Below, piece by piece: positions 8,870 through 14,079 of a DNA stretch of 14,079 nt (position 1 is its first letter; each line of letters begins with the position of its first letter). Made by a program: the position numbers and the translations under genes. The notes below the pieces were generated by a model. That model had not been told where the DNA came from, ran no database searches, and saw only the letters and a program-made list of their open reading frames with translations. This stretch comes from Smittium culicis. Lineage: Eukaryota; Kickxellomycota; Harpellomycetes; Harpellales; Legeriomycetaceae. The stretch lies in NCBI GenBank assembly GCA_001970855.1, contig LSSN01002074.1:1-14079 (forward strand), written 5' to 3'.

Positions 8870-10094
8870 ATGTCTCTTAAAAACAAGGTTTTATTCATTA
8901 CTGGTGCCTCAAGGTTAGTATTCCTTATCCGAAAACTTATTTTACCAACTTTAGGCTGTTCATTTTTCATAATTTTAAACAGTAAAAACACCCGATTTAT
9001 TTATAAGGAATTTAAAAATTATATTTACTTAAATAGAGGTATCGGAGAGGCCATTGCCTTAAGAGCTGCCCGCGATGGTGCCAAAATCGCTGTTGTTGCC
9101 AAAACAACCGAGCCTCACCCAACTGTAAACAACATAAATTCATTAAATACCCGTTTACAACAATACTTTATCTATAAATATACCTTCACTATCTTAACTT
9201 TAGTTACCAGGAACTATCCATACAGCTGTCGAAAAGATCATAAAAGCTGGTGGACAAGCTATCGGAATCCAGTGTGACATCCGTTTTGAAGATCAAGTTG
9301 CTGCTGCCATAAAGAAGACTGTGGATACTTTTGGAGGAATCGATATTGTCGTCAATAATGGTAAAATATCTTTATATACACTTCCCTAACAAATCATGTT
9401 ATATATTTATATTTAATTATCAACATTGTGTAGAGTTTAAAGTGGTTTTTCTTTAAAAATATTTAATCTCATAACAATTTTTGTTTATTTTGTCCCGCTT
9501 GTAGCTTCTGCAATCAACTTGAAAAATACTGAAGAAACTGACGTTTCAAGATACGATTTGATGCATTCCATTAATGCCAGAGGTACATGGTTGGTATCAA
9601 AACTTGCTATCCCATACTTGAAAAAGGCCGAAAATCCACACATTTTGAATCTGGCTCCACCATTATCTATGGAAACTAAATGGTTTGCACCCCACACTGG
9701 ATACACTATGGCTAAGTACGGAATGTCAATGTGTGTTCTGGGTATGGCTGGTGAACTAAAAAAGTATGGTATTGCTGTTAATGCACTATGGCCTTATACT
9801 ATGATTTCAACCGCTGCACTAGTAATCGCAGCTAAAGATGCTCCAGTTATTAGAGCAAGAACACCTGAAATTATGTCAGATGCAGCACACTTGATATTCA
9901 CTGGTAATAGCAAGGACATCACAGGAAACTTTTATTTGGATGAGTTATATTTACGCGAAAAAGGAGTTACCGACTTTGAGAAATATAACACAGTGCCTGG
10001 AACTAAACTTGAGGATTTATCTCTAGACTTTTTCTTGGACTCAAACCAAGTTTCAAAGCTTCTTCAAATGAGAAAGCTCGCAAATAAGCTTTGA
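8870..10094 (+). CDS. HSDL2-type short-chain dehydrogenase/reductase, four exons
   Basis: Exons 8870-8913, 9037-9124, 9204-9360 and 9505-10094 join in frame to give 292 residues ending in TGA. The N-terminal Rossmann fold has the NAD(P) motif TGASRGIG (11-18), formed across the first splice junction. D69 ends a second strand (GIQCD), and VVNNASAINL (93-102) matches the NNAG-like motif. Asn120 lies in the SINARGTW helix, and the active-site pair is Y163-TMA-K167. The insert EPHP-LPGTIHTA and the block NLAPPL are typical of hydroxysteroid dehydrogenase-like protein 2, a peroxisomal/mitochondrial oxidoreductase linked to lipid metabolism. The SCP2 sterol-carrier domain of the animal protein is absent; only the ~290-residue catalytic part is present. 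Ala147 stands where a Ser is common (SPPL). The C-terminus NKL is a weak variant of the PTS1 peroxisomal signal. The substrate is unknown. No other intact gene flanks it. ATTAAA at 10145-10150 may serve for polyadenylation. Confidence 0.9.
8914..9036 (+). other. Intron 1 of the dehydrogenase gene
   Basis: 123 nt, GTTAGT...AATAG. It splits the Arg15 codon (AG|A) inside the TGASRGIG motif, so the splice is fixed by the protein family. The intron is far more AT-rich than the exons. Confidence 0.9.
9125..9203 (+). other. Intron 2 of the dehydrogenase gene
   Basis: 79 nt, GTAAAC...CTTTAG, between codons (phase 0), with a branch-like CTTAAC shortly before the acceptor. The acceptor at 9203 restores EPHPT-LPGTIHTA; the next AG (9210) would shift the frame. 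Confidence 0.85.
9361..9504 (+). other. Intron 3 of the dehydrogenase gene
   Basis: 144 nt, GTAAAA...TTGTAG, splitting the Ala97 codon (G|CT) in VVNNASA. The conserved motif confirms both ends. Confidence 0.9.
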
Positions 10095-10637
10095 TTTAAT
10101 ATGATAGTCTCTTTCCAGTATTATTATTTATTAGCTAGCAATTTATTAAAAATTCTTATTCTAATTTCAAACAGTTCAACCAATATTTTTTATTTTCCAG
10201 AAGAGGGCTTATTAATTTATATATAACAAGATCTTGTCAAATTTCAATATTTTTTATGTTATTATATTAAAGTCCCATCCTCTTGCAAGCTCATGAACTT
10301 GATCATAATTTCAAGATTTAGTGACTAGTAGCAAATTATTTCTTATTGTACTATCCCATGTATTTTACGGGTAGAAAATGCTCAATATATTTCTACCGAG
10401 TTAAACCCACTGATGATATCCGTGATGTAAATATAATTGGCTATATGCTGGCTAGTTAAAATACACAGCTAGTAGAACAGCGATTTGTACTTAGCCTACC
10501 AGAAATTATTTATAATGTATAATTTCACAGAATTGGAATTTTTCTAATCGGTTCACAGCTCTGAATGTTATTTTTTACGTGGGCTATTTGAAACATTTAT
10601 TCAACTTTGATTCAAAGTTAATTTTACTAGCTTTCAA
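10095..10637. other. 3' flank of the dehydrogenase gene, no further gene
   Basis: AT-rich with stops in all frames. It holds the presumed 3' UTR of the dehydrogenase and, further on, the hairpin at 10370-10397. A stretch near 10570-10600 weakly recalls LTR sequence, but the order of its signals does not fit an LTR. Confidence 0.5.
10370..10397. repeat. Hairpin with 8-bp perfect stem
   Basis: GGTAGAAA at 10370-10377 pairs with TTTCTACC at 10390-10397 around a 12-nt loop. It lies about 275 bp after the dehydrogenase stop codon. Its role is unknown; it may belong to eroded repeat DNA rather than to the gene. Confidence 0.5.
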
Positions 10638-10649
10638 CCCCCCCCCCCC
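10638..10649 (+). repeat. Homopolymer of 12 C
   Basis: Twelve consecutive C in a strongly AT-rich setting, immediately before the coding relic at 10672. Its length is likely to vary between isolates and to be error-prone in sequencing. Confidence 0.9.
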
Positions 10650-10671
10650 AGATATATTGGCGAGGTATTAG

Positions 10672-10989
10672 AGCATAAATAAATGTATTTATTTAGATAT
10701 AATCAATAAATATTTAATAATTATAATAGATCTTATCTCGCAGAGGTTAGTTCGAAAGCTCCTAGGGGACGAGTTAAAACTTAGCTTGTCGTCGATCTAT
10801 AAAGGTCCCGATACACCGGCTACCAAAATTCTGTTGGCAACAGAAAAATTTTATGGAGGCCATCTCTTTGCACCAAACATTGATTCATGAGAGAATTAAA
10901 TGTTCACTGATCCGCTTGACTCGACGTCTAACATTTACAGAGGCATTACATGGCCGGAGGGGAGTTGGCTGAGCGAATTTTTTGTATAA
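10672..10989 (+). pseudogene. Broken coding relic of unknown family
   Basis: One plus-strand frame reads like protein over about 105 codons with only two internal stops: TGA 10888-10890 and TAA 10897-10899, ending at TAA 10987-10989. Codons before about 10738 are AT-rich and doubtful. After that, composition becomes balanced and the translation reads LVRKLLGDELKLSLSSIYKG, then PATKILLATEKFYGGHLF, and after the stops TDPLDSTSNIYRGITWPEGS. Both stops could come from single C-to-T changes (CGA to TGA, CAA to TAA), the pattern also seen in the gag relic at 12325. Within it lies a hairpin (CTGTT GGC AACAG, with flanking AAAATT/AATTTT, about 10830-10857). No ATG start is visible. I do not recognise the family; a piece of a transposon or a dead host gene are both possible. 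Confidence 0.4.
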
Positions 10990-11340
10990 GATTTTTTAAG
11001 TAGTTTTATATTATTTTATATATATTTTATATATGATTTAAACTTGTTTCAATAAATTCCTTATAAAAAATATATATATATAATAATCTTTTATGGATAA
11101 TAATTTTTGTTTTTAACTAGGCTTTGTTTATATAATAAAATATTCGAATAAAGAATATTTAGAGTATTTTTTTCAAAATATATTAAATTATTTGAGCTTT
11201 AATGTGGCGATTTAAAAATGTGAGTGTCGCCGAGGTTTTACTCCAAGCTTGTGGATGCTATTAATTAACAAGCTTAGTCCTAGACTGAAAAAAATATATT
11301 TTATTTTGTATTTGCTAATGAACAAAGTTTTTTTTTTTTA
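10990..11340. other. AT-rich DNA with a second copy of the 6064-island block
   Basis: Very AT-rich, with a TA-repeat tract around 11070-11083. Apart from the block at 11225-11275 I see nothing to annotate. Confidence 0.5.
11225..11275 (+). repeat. Second copy of the shared 20-nt block, followed by an 8-bp stem
   Basis: TGTCGCCGAGGTTTTACTCC at 11225-11244 matches 6069-6089 with few differences. It is followed at once by AAGCTTGT (11245-11252) pairing with ACAAGCTT (11268-11275) around a 15-nt loop. The other copy is also followed by a hairpin, but of different sequence. Upstream GGCGA (about 11205-11209) can pair with TCGCC (11227-11231). Confidence 0.4.
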
Positions 11341-11344
11341 ATTT

Positions 11345-11379
11345 CCCTTTATTTTCCCCTTTATTTTCCCCTTTATTTT
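11345..11379 (+). repeat. Three-copy 12-bp tandem repeat, unit CCCCTTTATTTT
   Basis: The first copy lacks one C (11345-11355); the next two are exact (11356-11367, 11368-11379). It is a C-rich minisatellite preceded by a run of T. It is not a known telomere unit. Confidence 0.85.
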
Positions 11380-11463
11380 TTAAAAAGCTACTCTTCGCTC
11401 CAAAAGAATTATTTCTTCTACTTTTATAGGTTTTGAATTATATCTATTCCTCGGAATATTAAA

Positions 11464-11646
11464 ATGAGAATTTTTCCTTTCCTAGGTTATGTAGATAATA
11501 ATAGTGTAATAGTAATTAATGAGTGAATTTTCCTATTTTATGGTTATACTCCTCTAGAAAGAATATATGCACAAAGGAGACTATCTAGGATTCTTATAAA
11601 CAAAGAAAAAATCTGCGAGGAATCCTTCAAGCGGGAAAACGTTTGA
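11464..11646 (+). pseudogene. Short broken frame, possible element relic
   Basis: From ATG 11464 the frame reads MRIFPFLGYVDNNSVIVINE, then a TGA at 11524-11526, then FLFYGYTPLERIYAQRRLSR and on to TGA 11644-11646. One internal stop in about 60 codons with varied residue use is less than AT-rich noise would give. The FxxYGYTPL piece faintly recalls the part of gypsy integrases that precedes the C-terminus, but it is too short to assign. Confidence 0.2.
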
Positions 11647-12260
11647 TGATCTTAAGTAAAATAGTACTAGCATATGAATGTAGATAAAGATTATAATATA
11701 GAGTATTTTCTTTTCTTGTTTTTCCTCTTATAAAAAATTTTCTGTGTGATAAATAGCTGTTGGGTCTTGTCAGATAATATACTCGCTTATCTATTATGGT
11801 CTTGTAATGTAAATAGTTAGTAGTAGTGTTTAAATATTTGATAATTACATATAATATTATCCATTACCTGGTTGGAGAGATTAAGCAAGGGATATTTTAT
11901 ACTATTGGCTTACATCCATTAAGTTTACCAATAAGCTTAGTTTATCGACTGACAAAATAGGATCAAGTTAATTTCATAAATAGTGAAATAGTATTATAAT
12001 TAAAATGAATCCTTCTTAAAAAATTAAGGTAATAATAAAATATTAAAAGATTTGTATATTTGAGAGTTGAATCTGGATAAATAAAGAATTATCAATTTAT
12101 TTTTAAATCATATTAATTTTGCACTAAGCTAACATAAAAAATAATTGAACCTTAGAGCACCAGTGGATTAAAAACGAATAAATACACAACAGTATTAATC
12201 ACATGATATAAGTGGCTTACGTAATTAACACAAACGTTTTAAATAAGAAAAAACTTATCA
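11647..12260 (+). mobile_element. Region containing the probable 5' LTR of the right-hand gypsy element
   Basis: The segment before the gag relic ends ...AAAACTTATCA at 12260, the same CTTATCA as the end of the LTR at 704-888. It is followed by a G-rich leader (GCGGGGGCTCTGCCGGGG, 12261-12278). An inverted CCAAT-flanked repeat (11904-11934) corresponds to that at 1298-1328. AT-rich sequence with TATA-like (near 12206) and AATAAA-like words (near 12178) fits U3-R-U5. The left end is not visible and no TGG-type primer site follows 12260. Confidence 0.4.
11904..11934. repeat. Inverted CCAAT-flanked repeat, counterpart of 1298-1328
   Basis: ATTGGCT at the left end and CCAATAA at the right end are separated by 17 nt, 31 nt in all. 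The segment 1298-1328 has the same ends and the same length. The interiors differ (TACATCCATT... versus ATTCTAGTTA...), as expected of an old shared LTR feature. Confidence 0.55.
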
Positions 12261-12324
12261 GCGGGGGCTCTGCCGGGGAATTATCGAAAAAATAAAAATC
12301 TAAAAGTTAAGTGAAAAATTACTA

Positions 12325-13398
12325 ATGAGTACCGAAAGGATCAAGAAAGTCGAATCTGGAAACGAGTCTGAAAAATCAGGAATGAACACTAGATCAAAAG
12401 TATCAGAAGCAAGGTATAAGGTATTGGAACCCTTCGTATTTAACAGTAATACCGAATCTGATCCAGAAGAGTGGATAAATCGCTATGACCTTTATGCAAG
12501 AAGGCTCCACTGGAGCGAGGAAGATAAGATCAATATACTGGAACTTTATATTGATCGAAAGGAGAGAAATTGGTATAAAAAAAATTAAGCTTCACTTAAA
12601 TCCTGGGTGAAAACTAGTAGTATGTTCTTGGAGAAGTTCGTTCGAAAATAATATGAGATAAAAGCTTGGATATCATTACAAGACATTAAACAGGATCAAT
12701 ACGAGGATGTTGAAGAGTTTGAGATGGAATTGAATATGCTACTCAGTAAGACTAAGTTCCAGGATGCAAACTTAAAATGGTGCTGCTTGATGACATCTTT
12801 GAACCCTAATTATCAAAAGCTGATCCTAAGAGAAAAAATTAGCAATTATGAAAATGCGGTACAATTGGTAAAAGAAAAAGCTGAGTTATAAAAATTGGTA
12901 GATTCGCATAAATATTGCTCAAGTAACCAAGAGCAAGTATTCAAACCGGCGGAAAAGGTTTTAGTTAAGAGTAATGGTGCAGAAAACTCAGATATCTATG
13001 AAGCTTTGACAAAGAAGTTTGAGGAATTTTCTATCAAGCTCATTTCCAAAATAGGGATTGCCACTAACATCCAGTACAAACCACGCATGGAGAGAGGAAA
13101 TAACGAGTACCACAATAAAATTTTTTGTTACAGATGCAAAAAGGAAGGTCATAGGAGCTGGGATTGCTGTGGAGGTAGAGCACAAAAAAACTCCAACGAT
13201 GCACAGAAGGAGGATAACCACGTTGGTAAAAATTCGTTGGGGTTTATTGAACTCGAAGAAGTTTTACCTGAAGGTTTAAAATTCAGCGACGAAGAGGTTA
13301 ACATGGCAGACAAAAGAACTATGGAGGAATTATAAGAAGAATACAGGAATAGAGAAAAGGTAAAAAAAGTTTCGGATAACACAGAGTTTAGTTTTTAA
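12325..13398 (+). pseudogene. Ty3/gypsy gag relic with zinc knuckle, interrupted by TAA stops
   Basis: A single frame from ATG 12325 encodes a recognisable gag, broken by TAA at 12586, 12649, 12889, 13333 and 13396. Order: a charged N-terminus; a capsid (retrotransposon gag) domain with PFVFN...SDPEEWINRYDLYARR...W..E..I..L.LYI...NWYKK, continuing past the first stops (LQDIKQDQYEDVEEFEMELN; W...LMTSLNPNYQKLIL); a Lys-rich linker; then a CCHC zinc knuckle, CYRCKKEGHRSWDC, at 13126-13167 (CX2CX4HX4C) that would bind the element RNA. The interrupting stops stand where Gln would fit, as from CAA to TAA. The frame changes near 13392-13398, where the protease frame begins. With several stops it cannot give a functional product. 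No similarity to the coiled-coil gag at the left edge is evident, so the two elements belong to different families. Confidence 0.85.
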
Positions 13399-14079
13399 TT
13401 GCTAGAAATCCGGAGGAAAACACCGCGGCTAGAAAAAGAAAGGTATTCGTAATTAAGATGGCCGAAAGTGTAGGAAAATAGTCAATCAAATCAGATTTAA
13501 CTTTGAATAAGCCTAATATAAATTTTGCATAACTAATTGAAGCTTCACCTTCAATAAGATCAGAGTTATTCAGCTTATGTAAAAGAGTAGAGGTGAAAAA
13601 TGTGAACAGCAAAGAAAAAAAATCAGAAGACATTACAAATAGTAAATTGGTCGTTGAAATATTCGTATTTTACTACTGGGCGGTAATGGATACTGGAGTT
13701 GCGTGTAGTAGAATCTCGGAAGAGCTCCTCGAGGAATTATGGCTGGAACCTGACTTTATGAGCATCCAAGTCATTTTCATGGCAGATGGATCTAAACATG
13801 CAACACTAGGAGGTATAGGAAAAGTTCCGATATAAAATAGCAGGCTATCAATTTGATTCAAGTTTTCTTGTAATGAAAAATTGCAAAAATAAACTAATAC
13901 TTGTTACTGATTGGTTCGTAAAACATAAAACAATAATAGATTTGAATAAAGGCGAGGTTTCGCTGGCAGTATGAGAGTACGACGTAAAACTATGAATATC
14001 TAGAAGTAAAAGATCTGAAGAAAATTAGAGGTACCAAGATCAAGAGGAATATGAATTTTTTGCATTAATTGTAGAGGAA
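13392..14079 (+). pseudogene. Gypsy aspartic protease relic and start of the pol linker (partial)
   Basis: The pol part begins one frame back from gag. A stretch about 45 codons in reads FA-stop-LIEASPSIRSEL, a segment found before the protease of many fungal gypsy elements, with TAG at 13479 and TAA at 13530 inside it. The retropepsin follows: WAVMDTGVACSRISEELLEE, with the catalytic Asp-Thr-Gly at 13689-13697, then a segment ending in a flap-like FMADGSKHATLGGIG. At 13833-13835 a TAA occurs and the sequence returns to the gag frame for KIAGYQFDSSFLVMKNCKN and LVTDWFVKH. TGA at 13972 and 13993 and TAG at 14026 follow, then an open stretch (EEYEFFALIVEE) to the window edge. Reverse transcriptase would lie beyond. 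The usual ILG before TDW reads ILV here. The protease is inactive as encoded. Confidence 0.8.

Noticed and set aside
9485..9706. 73-codon minus-strand frame inside the dehydrogenase gene
   Set aside because: It is antisense to exon 4, which has a clear YxxxK active site and family motifs.
10380..10640. A decayed minus-strand LTR, because TTGAATAAATGTTTCAAATAG (complement near 10585-10605) resembles part of the 704-888 LTR
   Set aside because: Read on the minus strand, the AATAAA comes before the TATA-like part instead of after it, and the shared words are short and AT-rich.
12325..13835. Possible reassignment of TAA/TAG to Gln, since the relic's stops fall where Gln fits
   Set aside because: The dehydrogenase gene in the same window writes its five Gln as CAA or CAG, with no in-frame TAA or TAG. 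The relic also has TGA stops and frame changes, which point to decay.
12988..13861. Several frames overlapping gag and protease: minus strand 12988-13221, 13149-13382, 13388-13633 and 13673-13861, and plus strand 13058-13279
   Set aside because: They are shadows of the gag/protease relic, which carries the CCHC knuckle and the DTG motif in consistent order.
1..14079. CRISPR array, bacterial operon or defence-system reading of the window
   Set aside because: There are no spaced identical repeats, no ribosome-binding sites or polycistrons, and the one gene has spliceosomal introns; the DNA is eukaryotic.

Overview
This is eukaryotic nuclear DNA, very AT-rich over most of its length. It holds one apparently intact spliced gene, an HSDL2-type short-chain dehydrogenase at 8870-10094 with three short introns. 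Around it lie pieces of LTR retrotransposons of Ty3/gypsy type. Short spliceosomal introns, a compact dehydrogenase without a sterol-carrier tail, and gag/protease sequences of the fungal gypsy style suggest an AT-rich early-diverging fungus, for example a Harpellales-like gut fungus (Zoopagomycota). The lineage is inference; only 'eukaryote, probably fungal' is well supported.

Layout. At 1-888 is the 5' end of a retrotransposon on the minus strand. In its own direction it has an LTR (about 704-888), a primer-binding site (691-702), a leader with four diverged ~31-bp repeats (537-660), and an open gag-like frame running off the left edge (481 to 1). Its reading frame is clean and much richer in G+C than the rest. 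Next to it, 941-1210 is the decayed 3' end of an older plus-strand gypsy pol (integrase C-terminal GPY/F region), followed by sequence that looks like its 3' LTR. From 1600 to 2760 base composition is higher and broken reading frames occur, the longest at 2053-2511; I do not recognise them. From 2760 to 8760 there is about 6 kb of very AT-rich sequence without a credible gene. It is interrupted only by a small island at 6064-6130 and a GC-rich island at 7618-7735.

After the dehydrogenase gene come a hairpin, a run of 12 C, a broken coding relic of unknown family (10672-10989), and a second copy of the 20-nt block seen in the 6064 island. These are followed by a C-rich tandem repeat, another small broken frame, and a decayed plus-strand gypsy element whose LTR appears to end at 12260. 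Its gag (12325 to about 13395) and aspartic protease (about 13392-14079) are recognisable but carry several stop codons and two offsetting frame changes. The element runs off the right edge.

The picture is a lone metabolic gene in a retrotransposon-rich, mutation-eroded region. I see no operon, CRISPR, tRNA or rRNA, and no convincing new multi-gene system. The most informative signals are the C-to-T-like pattern of stops in the right-hand element, the leader repeats of the left-hand element, the matched CCAAT inverted repeats in the two plus-strand LTR-like regions, and the unassigned coding relics.
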